Assembly: GCF_019753045.1 (NCBI RefSeq)
Contig: NZ_JAIELN010000006.1
Span: 124,001 to 188,000, forward strand
DNA length: 64,000 bases
Direction of reading: 5' to 3'
DNA from: Hyphomicrobium sp.
GTDB taxonomy: Bacteria; Pseudomonadota; Alphaproteobacteria; Rhizobiales; Hyphomicrobiaceae
Of this stretch, positions 54,501 through 63,000 are shown piece by piece (position 1 is the first letter of the stretch; each line of letters begins with the position of its first letter). The notes under the pieces were generated by a model, which was not told the origin of the DNA, did not search any database, and was given only the letters and a program-made list of their open reading frames with translations. The position numbers were made by a program, and so were the translations under genes.

Positions 54501-55582
54501 CCGGTCTCGTCGCGGTCATGACAGGCGGGGGCACAGCAAAGCTGGCGGACGTCGAAGTTCCCGGCCCCTCGACGTCGACGGTCGCGCAGCTTGTCGACGA
54601 TGTGCTCGGCGGAAAATTGCAAAACGAGCAGCGTGCAATAACGGCCGGTTTCGCGGGCGCTCTCAATAGTTCGAAGATGACGCTCGGCAACCGTGACCTC
54701 GCCATGTCGATCTCCGATGGCTCGATCAAACTCGAGAAGTTCGTTCTCGACAGTGCCGACGGCCAGGCGGAAGGTAACGTCACGGCCGATCTCGCCACGC
54801 TTGGCATGAACGCTGCGTTCCAACTTACGTCCGTCGTCAGACCGTTGCCGCCGCCCGCAATTCCGCTGGCGAATTGGACACCGCCGCCGCCAAAGGGAAC
54901 GTTGCCTGCCGTCGTCGTGCTGTACGACGGGCAACTCGACAATCTCGCGGGCGTAACGGTCAAGACCGACGTTGCCAATCTTCAGCGCGAGCTCGTCGTC
55001 AGGCAGATGGAGCGCAACGTCGAAGAGCTCGAACAATCGCGGCGCGTCGATGAAGAGCGTGTGCGTCTCGAGAAGGAACGCCGGAAGAAGCTCGCCGCCG
55101 AGCGCGCGGCGGCGCTCGAGGCTGCGAAGAAAAAGCAGATGGAACGATTGCCGCCGGTGATCCCGGAATCTGCCGGGACCGCGAACTCTTCGGCTCAGCC
55201 GGAGCCGCCGGACGCGCCATCGGCGATGCCAGCTCAGCCGCAACCACCAGCGGCGCCCGGTCCCGGCGCCAATGCGCAGCCAGCCGCTCCATCCGATCAG
55301 CAGGCAGAGCCGCAAGATGCGGCCAAGCCCGCGGATGCCGGCAATGGCAATACCGTGTTGACGCCGAATATATCGATTGAGCCCATTGCGCCCGAAGGCG
55401 GGAGCGGCGGGGATCCCAATGCTGCGACAGGCGCTGTCGTGATTGATCCGGTAACGGGCTTGCCCGTTCCGAAGCCCGAGCCTGCGGTCCGGCCATCGAC
55501 GGGACGTTCGACGGTGCAGAGGCAGCCCCGACGCACCTCTTCCGACGAGGTCATGAAAAGCTTAGGCGGCGGCTTCCAGTAG
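51539..55582 (+). CDS. AsmA-family protein, very large, with coiled-coil and Pro-rich tail
   Basis: A 1347-residue protein. The N-terminus has one membrane helix (LYFGGLLVVVLAALFAVP) and the AsmA signature FVDWNGYRGVFEEEASKVLGRDVRVGGSVNLKLLP, followed by about 1100 residues of beta-rich repeats typical of AsmA/chorein-type bridge proteins that carry phospholipid between the inner and outer membranes. The AsmA_2-like region is at about 1000-1130. Residues about 1145-1200 form a charged coiled coil (ERNVEELEQSRRVDEERVRL), and a long Pro/Ala/Gln-rich tail follows, ending SDEVMKSLGGGFQ. Rhizobiales often have such extensions. Function in this organism is inferred. Confidence 0.9.
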   Translation: MNNGLLYFGGLLVVVLAALFAVPNFVDWNGYRGVFEEEASKVLGRDVRVGGSVNLKLLPVPYVRFEKVRIANLTGQTGEPFVRAESFTMWLSGPAILRGVLEASQIELDKPVLTLAVDDAGGGNWTNIELKAGDMPFVPHDVALRSVRLTDGAVAIYNAAAERVALLDGIDGELSADGLKGPFRFKGSVSWAGSAHDVKFATDIPTADGAFALKVSARGDDSPTVYMLDGRVSDLSNKPTFKGRWTGKIAIPGSETTTPPGKAPPLLDLASDVTADPLGAKFEKLALSLDDTAAPQTITGSAVATWTASPRLDISLQSKWLDIDRLAGAGQGSASFEKLKQLAGGLMQSVAGDSTATAKISLDQVKVGGENAGGLSIDAVRQGNVTHLKTFKVSLPGGSRLDLAGDLKNNAGKFSFAGNAFIGGSSFGRLKAWAEKSGVPIDFNADGSYSAAGKLEVDDTHFALTDASGDLSGRALAGELKILRGDRQQTDLTLQAADLDTREVFPKIAAALGSEFRRSLGLRKVEGAEDPRAVLPGDVRLRLIAARLTDGDTTYRDVDVSFTIENRDIKLPVARLTTQSGLSIELEGRVETRDSGPAGTFAFDLTGATPESMHDLVSKAGLVAVLGEERFKGLKDGKIAGLIRLGLRAPGATDVTFDGTLNGAHLNGTAEFDGGLAGWRLRPSRVRTALDAPSLSSLLTMLGRAPVSEGQGAQPARASIVTVGTIGSDADVRADVSSSDFNVSFNGHSQWPDNANLALSGTLDFKAAQFTDALAAAGVSLPSGAENVAARGSLEIGRTGPDWTIATRGFSVGTSTLAGNVTVKPDADAMRIDGKLETDRVAFQSLLAAVTDARPAPPASTPTDAADDAAADAQPIWPEGLFNFAALGNTNGTLNVAFKSLELSGGLAAHDGRMTLTLAPGKLMLSDLSAVAAGGKLSGSVGLEKVSNGVAFTSALKLDQAKLATVSAAGKGTATIDLHAEARAQSPAGLVAVMTGGGTAKLADVEVPGPSTSTVAQLVDDVLGGKLQNEQRAITAGFAGALNSSKMTLGNRDLAMSISDGSIKLEKFVLDSADGQAEGNVTADLATLGMNAAFQLTSVVRPLPPPAIPLANWTPPPPKGTLPAVVVLYDGQLDNLAGVTVKTDVANLQRELVVRQMERNVEELEQSRRVDEERVRLEKERRKKLAAERAAALEAAKKKQMERLPPVIPESAGTANSSAQPEPPDAPSAMPAQPQPPAAPGPGANAQPAAPSDQQAEPQDAAKPADAGNGNTVLTPNISIEPIAPEGGSGGDPNAATGAVVIDPVTGLPVPKPEPAVRPSTGRSTVQRQPRRTSSDEVMKSLGGGFQ

Positions 55583-55631
55583 CCGCCTTGAGCTTGCTTT
55601 CCGAAGTGGCGCTTGGAGGCGCTCGTCGCCG

Positions 55632-57434
55632 TCAGTTGTCGTCCATCTTGAGCGCGTTGATGAACGCCTCTTGAGGAATTTCGACCTTGCCGAATTCGCG
55701 CATCTTCTTCTTGCCGGCCTTCTGCTTGTCGAGCAGCTTTCTCTTACGTGAGATGTCGCCGCCGTAGCACTTGGCCAACACGTCTTTCCGCAGAGCCTTG
55801 ATCGTCTCGCGCGCAATGACCTTGGCGCCGATCGCGGCTTGAATCGGAATTTGGAAGAGGTGCGGAGGAATGAGTTCCTTCAGCTTCTCGCACATCGAGC
55901 GGCCACGGCTCTCGGCGCGCGAACGGTGCACGATGATCGAGAGCGCGTCGACGGGTTCGCTGTTGACGAGAATGGACAGTTTGACGAGGTCGCCTTCCTC
56001 GTAATTCTTGATGTGATAGTCGAACGACGCGTAGCCGCGCGAGACACTCTTCAGACGGTCGTAGAAATCGAACACCACTTCGTTGAGCGGCAGCTCGTAG
56101 ACCACCATGGCGCGCGAGCCCGCGTAGGTAAGCTGTTTCTGACGGCCGCGGCGGTCCTGACAGAGCTTCAGGACGGCACCGAGATAATCGTCGGGCACGA
56201 GGATGGTGGCTTCGATCCACGGTTCCTCGATGTGATCGATTTGGGGAATCTCCGGCATGTCGGCCGGATTGTGCATCTCGATCATCGAGCCGTCGCGCAT
56301 ATGCAAGTGATAGATGACGCTCGGCGCCGTCGTGATGAGATCGAGGTTGAACTCGCGCTCCAGACGCTCCGTGATGATCTCAAGGTGCAATAGCCCGAGG
56401 AAGCCGCAGCGGAAGCCGAAGCCCAACGCTGCCGAGCTTTCCGTCTCAAACGAGAAGCTTGCGTCGTTCAGGCGAAGCCTGCCCATCGCCTCGCGCAGGT
56501 CTTCGAAGTCGGCGGCATCGACCGGGAAGAGGCCGCAGAAGACGACCGGTTGCGCCGGCTTGAAGCCGGGCAGGGCTTCAGGGGTCGGATTTTTTTCGTC
56601 CGTGATCGTATCGCCGACGCGGGTATCGGCAACCTCTTTGATGGCGGCGGTGAAGAAGCCGACCTCACCGGGCCCGAGCTGCTCGAGCATTTCCTGTTTC
56701 GGACGGAAAATGCCGACGCGTTCCACCTGATAGGCTCCGTCCGTCGCCATCAACTTGACGCGCTGGCCCTTCTTCAGGGTGCCGTCGATAACGCGGGCGA
56801 GCACGATGACGCCGAGGTAAGCGTCATACCAGCTGTCGATGAGCATCGCCTTCAATGGCTTCTTTGGGTCGCCTTTCGGCGCCGGGAGACGCTCGACGAT
56901 GGCTTCCAGAACCGCTTCGACGTTGAGCCCGCTCTTGGCGGACACCCCGATCGCGCCCGATGCATCGATGCCGATCACATCCTCGATCTGTTGCTTGACG
57001 CGGTCCTCGTCGGCGGCCGGCAGGTCGATTTTGTTCAGAACGGGGAGAATCTCGAGGTTGTTGTCGAGAGCTTGATAAACGTTCGCGAGGGTCTGGGCTT
57101 CGACGCCCTGGCTCGCGTCAACGACGAGGATCGCCCCTTCGCAGGCGGCGAGCGACCGCGAGACCTCGTAGGCGAAGTCGACGTGGCCGGGCGTATCCAT
57201 CAGATTGAGCTGATAAAGCTCGCCGTTCTTCGCCCGGTAATCGAGGCGGACGGTCTGGGCTTTGATCGTGATGCCACGCTCGCGCTCGATGTCCATCGAG
57301 TCGAGGATCTGCTCCTTCATTTCACGATTTGAGACGTTGCCGCAAAGCTGGATCAGCCTGTCGGAAAGCGTCGACTTGCCGTGATCAATGTGGGCGATGA
57401 TCGAGAAATTTCGGATGTGTGAAATGGCTGTCAT
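55632..57434 (-). CDS. lepA: Elongation factor 4 (LepA)
   Basis: A 600-residue ribosome-associated GTPase that affects translation under stress and ribosome assembly. G1 is [15 protein letters not shown]3 is DTPGHVDF and G4 is NKID ([11 protein letters not shown]). Domains II and III follow ([18 protein letters not shown]), and the LepA-specific C-terminal domain ends with [27 protein letters not shown]. Length and order are standard. It faces the AsmA gene across a 49-base convergent gap and is divergent from the phasin-like gene. Confidence 0.97.
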   Translation of the reverse strand: MTAISHIRNFSIIAHIDHGKSTLSDRLIQLCGNVSNREMKEQILDSMDIERERGITIKAQTVRLDYRAKNGELYQLNLMDTPGHVDFAYEVSRSLAACEGAILVVDASQGVEAQTLANVYQALDNNLEILPVLNKIDLPAADEDRVKQQIEDVIGIDASGAIGVSAKSGLNVEAVLEAIVERLPAPKGDPKKPLKAMLIDSWYDAYLGVIVLARVIDGTLKKGQRVKLMATDGAYQVERVGIFRPKQEMLEQLGPGEVGFFTAAIKEVADTRVGDTITDEKNPTPEALPGFKPAQPVVFCGLFPVDAADFEDLREAMGRLRLNDASFSFETESSAALGFGFRCGFLGLLHLEIITERLEREFNLDLITTAPSVIYHLHMRDGSMIEMHNPADMPEIPQIDHIEEPWIEATILVPDDYLGAVLKLCQDRRGRQKQLTYAGSRAMVVYELPLNEVVFDFYDRLKSVSRGYASFDYHIKNYEEGDLVKLSILVNSEPVDALSIIVHRSRAESRGRSMCEKLKELIPPHLFQIPIQAAIGAKVIARETIKALRKDVLAKCYGGDISRKRKLLDKQKAGKKKMREFGKVEIPQEAFINALKMDDN

Positions 57435-57608
57435 GGGCGGGGCTCATAGCACCCGGAACTGACCGGCAAAAGGGGCGTTAAGCCACTGAGGTGATTATCG
57501 GGGCTGCGCCATCGCCGCATCGTCGATATAACTGGCGGGAGGACTGGCGGTGTGCGAGAAAACCCGTCGCGCCCCTTTGTGCTCCCCCGGCGCCCTTGGA
57601 GATCCGAT

Positions 57609-58175
57609 ATGGCGAATTCATCGTTCGAGGCGAACCCCGCTTTTACCAAGCTCGGGGAAGATACAAAGAAGGCTGTATTGCAGGCGTTCGACGCCATGGC
57701 CGACTGGCGGGCCGAGCTTGCCGAACTCGGCGAGAAAAACAGCAATGCCGTGTTCGACAAGATGGCGGAGGCTGCCAAAGCTCTCGGGTGGCCGACCGAT
57801 TTCGTCGAATTGAGCCGCAAGCAGATGCAAAGCGCCTCCAAGCTGCAGCTACAGGCCGTGGACCAGGTCATGGACGTCTGGGAAAAGCAGGTGAAGGCGC
57901 TCGGCAACGCCGGGCAGGCGCCTGGCTTCCCCACGTTCCCGAACTTCCCGAACGTACCCGGTTTCGGAGCCGGGTCCGGTTTCCCAGGGTTCTCGGCGAC
58001 GAATGCGGGAGCTTTTCCAGATTTCGGCGGCGGGGCAGTCAATCCGATCCAGTTCTGGATGCAGGCCGCGGAGATGTGGCAGAAGGGTTGGCAGCAGGCG
58101 ATGTCCACATGGGTCGATGCCCAGCAGCAGGCGATGGGCGGCAAGTCCTCGGGCGGTAAAGGCAACTCGCGCTAA
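57609..58175 (+). CDS. Phasin-like protein
   Basis: A 188-residue protein starting at ATG 57609 after GGAG. Residues about 1-100 are amphipathic helices (LGEDTKKAVLQAFDAMADW, DFVELSRKQMQSASKLQLQ, AVDQVMDVWEKQVKAL) resembling phasins, which coat polyhydroxyalkanoate granules. A Pro/Phe/Gly-rich linker (PTFPNFPNVPGFGAG) and a Trp/Gln-rich C-terminal helix (FWMQAAEMWQKGWQQAMSTW) follow. The phasin match is by pattern only; no other PHA gene is in the window. A terminator follows. Confidence 0.6.
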   Translation: MANSSFEANPAFTKLGEDTKKAVLQAFDAMADWRAELAELGEKNSNAVFDKMAEAAKALGWPTDFVELSRKQMQSASKLQLQAVDQVMDVWEKQVKALGNAGQAPGFPTFPNFPNVPGFGAGSGFPGFSATNAGAFPDFGGGAVNPIQFWMQAAEMWQKGWQQAMSTWVDAQQQAMGGKSSGGKGNSR

Positions 58176-58218
58176 TGCGCTGAAGTCGCCTCGTAATTCG
58201 AAAATTCTACGAAGTTTC

Positions 58219-58252
58219 AAGGCGTCGGTCCGTGTGGGGCCGCCGCCTTTCT
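58219..58252 (+). terminator. Rho-independent terminator after phasin-like gene
   Basis: AAGGCG-T-CGG pairs with CCG-C-CGCCTT around an 11-base loop, followed by TCT. It lies 43 bases after the stop. Confidence 0.65.
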
Positions 58253-58390
58253 AGTCTGATTTATATCGCAACGCCGCAACTTTTCGTGGTGCCGGGGCCG
58301 TTGCGGCTGCGTCTCGCTGTGGCTATCGTCCGCGGCGTTAAATATCGCACGCGGACTACGACTTTCCGCACAAAAACAAAAAGCAAATGC

Positions 58391-58413
58391 TGCGCGGAAC
58401 ATTGCTCCGCGCA
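58391..58413 (+). promoter_or_regulatory. Hairpin in sulP leader
   Basis: TGCGCGGA-ACATTGC-TCCGCGCA forms a perfect 8-bp stem between A-rich flanks, ending 17 bases before the SulP start codon and just ahead of the candidate Shine-Dalgarno sequence GGGGAA. It could tune translation or mark a short upstream transcript. Confidence 0.4.
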
Positions 58414-58430
58414 AAAACGGGGAACGCTTT

Positions 58431-60029
58431 ATGACGATGTCGAGCCCGGCTTCAGCTCCGGCCGCTACAAGCACATTTGGACGCGATTTTCTCGCATCCA
58501 TCGTCGTATTTCTGGTGGCCCTGCCATTGTGCATGGGCATCTCGATCGCGTCGGGGTTGCCACCAACGACGGGCATCATCACTGGGATCATCGGCGGCAT
58601 CGTCGTTGCGACGATTTCCGGGCAGCCGATGCAGGTCAGCGGTCCGGCCGCCGGTCTCACCGTTCTCGTCTATATGCTCGTCCAAGAGCACGGCGCCGCG
58701 ATGCTCGGGACAATCGTGCTTTTCGCCGGGCTCATTCAAATGCTGGCGGGCTGTTTGAAGCTCGGCCAATGGTTTCGCGCCGTCTCTCCGGCAGTCATTC
58801 ACGGGATGCTGGCCGGCATCGGTGTGCTGATCTTCGCCTCGCAGTTTCACGTCATGTTCGACGGCAAGCCGATGGGCAGCGGCGTGCAGAACCTCATCGG
58901 GATTCCGACAGCCTTCCTCGATGCGGTACGCGGCGGCGACGCACGTCAAACGGCCGGGCTCGTCGGCCTTCTGACGATCGTCACGATTGCCGGGTGGAGT
59001 TCTTACTCGCCCAAATCCCTGAAGCTGGTGCCCGCGCCGCTCGTCGGCGTTATCGTTGCCGTGGTTGCTGCCAAGCTCCTCGGTTTGGAGTCCATCAAGT
59101 TCGTCGATGTTCCGAGCAACATCTGGGAGTGGTCGCTCCAGATGTATCCGACAGCAGACAAGCTTTTCCGCATCACCGACCCTGCAATCCTGATTGGAGC
59201 AATTTCGATCGCCTTCATCGCCAGCGCCGAGACGCTTCTCTGCGCGACGGCGGTCGATCAGATGCACATGGGACCTCGCACAAAATACGACAAGGAGCTT
59301 TTTGCGCAGGGCGTCGGCAACTCGATCTGTGGCGTTCTCGGCGTTTTGCCGATGACGGGTGTCATCATCCGATCGGGCGCAAACGTTGCGGCGGGCGCGC
59401 AAACGCGGTTGTCGGCTATTCTGCATGGCGTTTGGCTTCTGCTTCTCGTCGCGTTCTTTCCGGCGGTTTTGAAGCTCATTCCGCTTTCCGCGCTCGCAGC
59501 TGTTCTCGTCTATACGGGCTATAAGCTCGCCTATCCGAAGATCGTGCCGACGTTGCGAACCTATGGATGGGCTGAAGTTGCGATCTACGCGGTCACAGTC
59601 ATCACGATCGTGCTGACGAACCTGCTGGACGGCGTGCTCGTCGGGCTTGGACTATCGCTTCTGAAGCTCGTTTATGCGTTCTCGCATCTCGAAATCACGA
59701 AAGAGGAAGGGCCGGACAATCGAGTCGATCTGCACCTTAAAGGTTCGGCGACACTCGTTCGATTGCCGATGCTGGCATCCGCTCTCGAGGCACTCAAGCC
59801 CGGTGCGAACGTTCACGTTCATATCGGAGATCTCGACTACATCGATCACGCCTGCATTGATCTGTTGTCGAACTGGGATCGCCAGCATGGGTTGAGTGGC
59901 GGCTCGCTTTCGATCGAGTGGGACGCGCTCAAGAACAAGTATCAGCAACGCAGCGGAAACGCGTACGAGCGGGCTGCTGCCAAAGAGAGCGCTGCCGGGG
60001 CCGCAGCGGCTGCTGCGAACCCCGCGTGA
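58431..60029 (+). CDS. SulP (SLC26) family anion transporter
   Basis: A 532-residue membrane protein with about 12-14 hydrophobic helices. The N-terminus (DFLASIVVFLVALPLCMGIS) and the GLPPTTGIITGIIGGIVVATISGQPMQVSGPAAGL segment match the SulP family, as does LIGAISIAFIASAETLLCATAVDQMHMG. A C-terminal STAS-like domain (about 445-510, HVHIGDLDYIDHACIDLLSNW) follows. Substrate may be sulfate, bicarbonate or another anion; sequence alone does not decide. The mbfA gene follows after 140 bases. Confidence 0.9.
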   Translation: MTMSSPASAPAATSTFGRDFLASIVVFLVALPLCMGISIASGLPPTTGIITGIIGGIVVATISGQPMQVSGPAAGLTVLVYMLVQEHGAAMLGTIVLFAGLIQMLAGCLKLGQWFRAVSPAVIHGMLAGIGVLIFASQFHVMFDGKPMGSGVQNLIGIPTAFLDAVRGGDARQTAGLVGLLTIVTIAGWSSYSPKSLKLVPAPLVGVIVAVVAAKLLGLESIKFVDVPSNIWEWSLQMYPTADKLFRITDPAILIGAISIAFIASAETLLCATAVDQMHMGPRTKYDKELFAQGVGNSICGVLGVLPMTGVIIRSGANVAAGAQTRLSAILHGVWLLLLVAFFPAVLKLIPLSALAAVLVYTGYKLAYPKIVPTLRTYGWAEVAIYAVTVITIVLTNLLDGVLVGLGLSLLKLVYAFSHLEITKEEGPDNRVDLHLKGSATLVRLPMLASALEALKPGANVHVHIGDLDYIDHACIDLLSNWDRQHGLSGGSLSIEWDALKNKYQQRSGNAYERAAAKESAAGAAAAAANPA

Positions 60030-60136
60030 GCCGAGGTACGGCAATCAGGGAGCGGTCTGCGCTTCCGGCGTGATATCAACAGGGGGCGGCGCGCTGACAG
60101 CGTGCCGCTTGCCCAATGGATCATTTGCCACTAGAT

Positions 60137-60151
60137 TAGAATTATTCTAAT
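60137..60151. promoter_or_regulatory. Irr box (iron control element) upstream of mbfA
   Basis: TTAGAA-TTA-TTCTAA is a perfect inverted repeat matching the ICE/Irr consensus (TTTAGAA-N3-TTCTAAA) in all but the outermost base of each arm; the palindrome extends outward with CTAGA and TCTAG. It lies 18 bases before the mbfA start, so Irr binding would block transcription initiation. Confidence 0.85.
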
Positions 60152-60169
60152 TCTAGGATCTTGTGGTTC

Positions 60170-61126
60170 ATGCGAAAGTTCGGTGATCTTGATCAGCGCG
60201 AAATCCTTGCGCTTGCGATCTCACTCGAGGAAGAGCACGGCCGCATCTATGCCGATTATGCGGCGGGCCTCAGCGCCGACTATCCGGCGTCGGCGAAAAT
60301 CTTCTCCGAACTCGGAGAAGAGGAAAACGAGCACCGTCGTTGGCTGATCGATCTCTTCCGCCGCAAGTTCGGCGACCATATTCCGCTTATTCGCCGCCAG
60401 GATGTGTCCGGTTTCGTCCGCCACGATCCGATCTGGATGGTCCGGCCGCTCGGCATCGAGAAGGTGCGGCGCCAGGCCGAGCAGATCGAAGCGGAGACGC
60501 GGAGTTTCTACCAATCTGCATTGGCGCGTGCATCGGACGCCGAAATCCGAAAGCTTCTCGGCGATCTGATTGCGGCGGAAAACGATCACATCGAAATCGC
60601 GCACGACGTTGCGGCCGTCGAGCTGACGGATAAAGCCAAAACGCGTGAAGCCCAGGCCGCGCGCCGCTCGTTTGTGCTCAAGTATGTGCAGCCCGGATTG
60701 ACGGGTCTGATCGATGGTTCGATCTCGACCCTCGCGCCGATCTTTGCGGCGGCCTTCGCGACGCATAACACTTGGCAGACATTTCTCGTCGGCATTGCTG
60801 CGTCGGTCGGCGCCGGCATATCGATGGCCTTTGCGGAAGCGCTTTCCGACGATGGCGAGATCTCGGGGCGCGGCCATCCGTGGCTGCGCGGCTCGGTCAC
60901 AGGGCTGATGACCGCATTCGGCGGCATCGGACACACTCTTCCTTATCTCATTCCCGACTTTTGGACTGCGACGACAATCGCTGTCAGCGTGGTGTTGATC
61001 GAGCTTTGGATCATTGCCGGAATACGCTCCCGGTTCAGCGAAACGAGGTTCTGGAGGGCGGCTTCGGAAGTCGTCGTCGGCGGCCTGATCGTGTTTATGG
61101 TGGGCATTCTGATCGGCAGCGCGTAG
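60170..61126 (+). CDS. mbfA: Membrane-bound ferritin-like iron exporter MbfA
   Basis: A 318-residue protein that joins an N-terminal ferritin-like/rubrerythrin domain to a C-terminal VIT1/CCC1-type membrane domain. Ferritin-like iron ligands are visible in ALAISLEEEHGRIY, SELGEEENEHRRW, QIEAETRSFY and AAENDHIEIAHD; the membrane part starts near FVLKYVQPGLTGLIDGSISTLAP with about five helices. MbfA exports iron and protects against iron and peroxide stress in Bradyrhizobium and Agrobacterium, where it is repressed by Irr. A matching Irr box lies just upstream here. Start ATG 60170 is preferred over 60161. Confidence 0.95.
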   Translation: MRKFGDLDQREILALAISLEEEHGRIYADYAAGLSADYPASAKIFSELGEEENEHRRWLIDLFRRKFGDHIPLIRRQDVSGFVRHDPIWMVRPLGIEKVRRQAEQIEAETRSFYQSALARASDAEIRKLLGDLIAAENDHIEIAHDVAAVELTDKAKTREAQAARRSFVLKYVQPGLTGLIDGSISTLAPIFAAAFATHNTWQTFLVGIAASVGAGISMAFAEALSDDGEISGRGHPWLRGSVTGLMTAFGGIGHTLPYLIPDFWTATTIAVSVVLIELWIIAGIRSRFSETRFWRAASEVVVGGLIVFMVGILIGSA

Positions 61127-61225
61127 ACAGGACGGCGGGGAAGGCCTCACTGAAGCCACAGTCTCTTGACGCTTTGCTCACTGCTGGCAAAAGTGCCGGC
61201 GCCCATCAACGGCCGAAGGCATCTC

Positions 61226-62467
61226 ATGCGCGCAGGTTTTCTCGTTTTCACGGTGGCATCCCTCATGCTGGCGGGTCTTTCCGCGACTGCCAATGCGGAA
61301 AGCGCGCCGCCCACACCACCGAACAAGCGCAATTGCCAGAACACGGTGCCGTTCAACACATGGCTCGCAGATTTCAAGCGCGAGGCGATCGCCGAAGGCA
61401 TTCGCCCGGAGATCATCGAGGAAACGATCGGCGGCATGACGCCTGATCAGGGGACGATCAGCCGCGACCGGAAGCAGGGCTTCTTCTCGCAGACGTTCAT
61501 CGAATTCTACTTCAAGCTCGCCACCAAAAACCGCGAGCAGATGGGCCGCACGTACCTGCAGCGTTATGCCGACATATTCGACCGCGCCGAGAAAGAGTTC
61601 GGCATTCCAGGCGCGGTTATCACCGGGTTCTGGGCGCTTGAAAGCGACTTCGGCGCCGGCATGGGTAAGCTGCCCGTTCTGCACTCGCTCGTGACTTTGG
61701 CGTGGGATTGCCGTCGCGGCGATATGTTTCGCGAAGAGCTGAAAGCGGCGATGAAGATCGTTCAGCGCGGCGATCTTACTCCCGATCAGATGATCGGCTC
61801 GTGGGCGGGTGAACTCGGTCAGACGCAGTTCCTGCCGCGTCACTATCTCAATCTTGGCATCGATTACGACGGCGACGGGCGCGTCGATCTCATTCGCAGC
61901 AATGCCGACGTCATCGGATCGACGGCGAAATTCCTGTCGGAGATGGGCTGGCGGCGCGGCGAGCCATGGATCGAGGAAGTGCGTCTCACAAAGGAACTGC
62001 CGTGGGAGAAGGCTGATCTCGCGATCCAGCTGCCGCGCTCGCAATGGGCGGCGTGGGGCGTTCAAGCTGTCGGTAGCAAACAACTCCCGGCGGATGGTCT
62101 TCAGGCTTCGCTGCTGCTGCCGATGGGCCGCAACGGCCCGGCGTTTCTCGCCTACCCCAACTTCCACGTTTACACGGATTGGAACCAGTCGCTTACCTAC
62201 GCGATGACGGCGGCGCATCTCGCTGCGCGCATGGCGGGTGCGCCGAACCTAAATAAGGCTAGCGGCAATGTGGTTTCGCTGAGCTACGAACAGCTGAAAG
62301 AGCTGCAAAGCCTTTTGAAGCGTCGCGGCTTCGATGTGGGCGAGATCGACGGCAAGCTCGGCGCCGGCACGCGCAAGGCCGTCAAGGAAATGCAGATCAA
62401 GTTCGGTCTACCGGCCGACAGCTATCCGACGGCGGAGCTGATGAACGCGCTGCGCGGTCGCAGCTAA
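61226..62467 (+). CDS. Lytic murein transglycosylase, MltB family, with peptidoglycan-binding domain
   Basis: A 413-residue periplasmic enzyme that cleaves the MurNAc-GlcNAc bond to give 1,6-anhydro ends. The signal peptide (MRAGFLVFTVASLMLAGLSATANA) is cut near residue 24. The SLT_2 domain holds the catalytic Glu139 in GFWALESDFG, GELGQTQFLPRHY and LGIDYDGDGRVDLIRS; the GSTAKFLSEMGWRRGEPW motif is MltB-typical. A C-terminal PG_binding_1 domain (LQSLLKRRGFDVGEIDGKLG) ends the protein. ATG 61226 is chosen because it gives the signal peptide; the frame is open to 61166. Confidence 0.95.
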   Translation: MRAGFLVFTVASLMLAGLSATANAESAPPTPPNKRNCQNTVPFNTWLADFKREAIAEGIRPEIIEETIGGMTPDQGTISRDRKQGFFSQTFIEFYFKLATKNREQMGRTYLQRYADIFDRAEKEFGIPGAVITGFWALESDFGAGMGKLPVLHSLVTLAWDCRRGDMFREELKAAMKIVQRGDLTPDQMIGSWAGELGQTQFLPRHYLNLGIDYDGDGRVDLIRSNADVIGSTAKFLSEMGWRRGEPWIEEVRLTKELPWEKADLAIQLPRSQWAAWGVQAVGSKQLPADGLQASLLLPMGRNGPAFLAYPNFHVYTDWNQSLTYAMTAAHLAARMAGAPNLNKASGNVVSLSYEQLKELQSLLKRRGFDVGEIDGKLGAGTRKAVKEMQIKFGLPADSYPTAELMNALRGRS

Positions 62468-62565
62468 CGAGCTTTATTTGATTTCGCTGGCGAGCCGATG
62501 AATTGGCCAGCCGCCTAACTCTCGGACTCACATACGGCGCGCCGATTTGCCCGCTGGCGCGACCG

Positions 62566-62802
62566 TCAGGAATGACGTCCGGGGCCGAATCGTGTCATGA
62601 GTGTGACCGCAGCGTTCCTTATCCAAGTTGCCAACACGGCAGCCGGACCGAGGGTGGCGGGGACTTTAGTCACGAGCACACCGTCGTAAGACGCGAAGGC
62701 TAGCCTCCTGAGGCGAGCTTTGGCGTCCGTTTCGTCGTTGGCCTTGATTTCCAAGACCCACTCCGCGTTGTCGTGACGATAGCTGAATAAGTGCGTCTGC
62801 AT
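62566..62802 (-). CDS. Small hypothetical protein, 78 aa
   Basis: A 78-residue protein (begins MQTHLFSYRHDNAEWVLEI; then ANDETDAKARLRRLAFASYDG and a hydrophobic C-terminal half TLGPAAVLATWIRN). This pattern recurs, to my memory, as a conserved hypothetical family in Rhizobiales, but I have no name for it. It is divergent from the DUF1508 gene with only 27 bases between their starts, so their promoters must overlap. A weak membrane-associating helix is possible near the C-terminus. Confidence 0.65.
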   Translation of the reverse strand: MQTHLFSYRHDNAEWVLEIKANDETDAKARLRRLAFASYDGVLVTKVPATLGPAAVLATWIRNAAVTLMTRFGPGRHS

Positions 62803-62829
62803 CGTTGCAACCAGTATGGAGGTAAGCCG

Positions 62830-63000
62830 ATGGCTTACTACGTCTACAAGGATACCGGTGGCTATTGGCGCTGGCGTCTTGTTGCCAACAACAACAAGAT
62901 CATTGCCAATTCCGGTGAAGGATACTGGAACAAGTCAGATTGCATTCACGCGATCGATCTTGTGAAGGGATCATATAGCGCCCCGGTGTACGAGGCTTAG
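62830..63000 (+). CDS. DUF1508 (YegP-like) small protein
   Basis: A 56-residue protein (MAYYVYKDTGGYWRWRLVANN, then KIIANSGEGYWNKSDCIHAID) with the single DUF1508 repeat seen in YegP: a beta strand with YxDxxGxWRWRL, a second with NxKIIAxSGEGY and a short helix. ATG 62830 follows GGAGG at a normal distance; the frame is open to 62791. Function is unknown, but the fold is common in bacteria. It is divergent from a 78-residue gene. Confidence 0.82.
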   Translation: MAYYVYKDTGGYWRWRLVANNNKIIANSGEGYWNKSDCIHAIDLVKGSYSAPVYEA

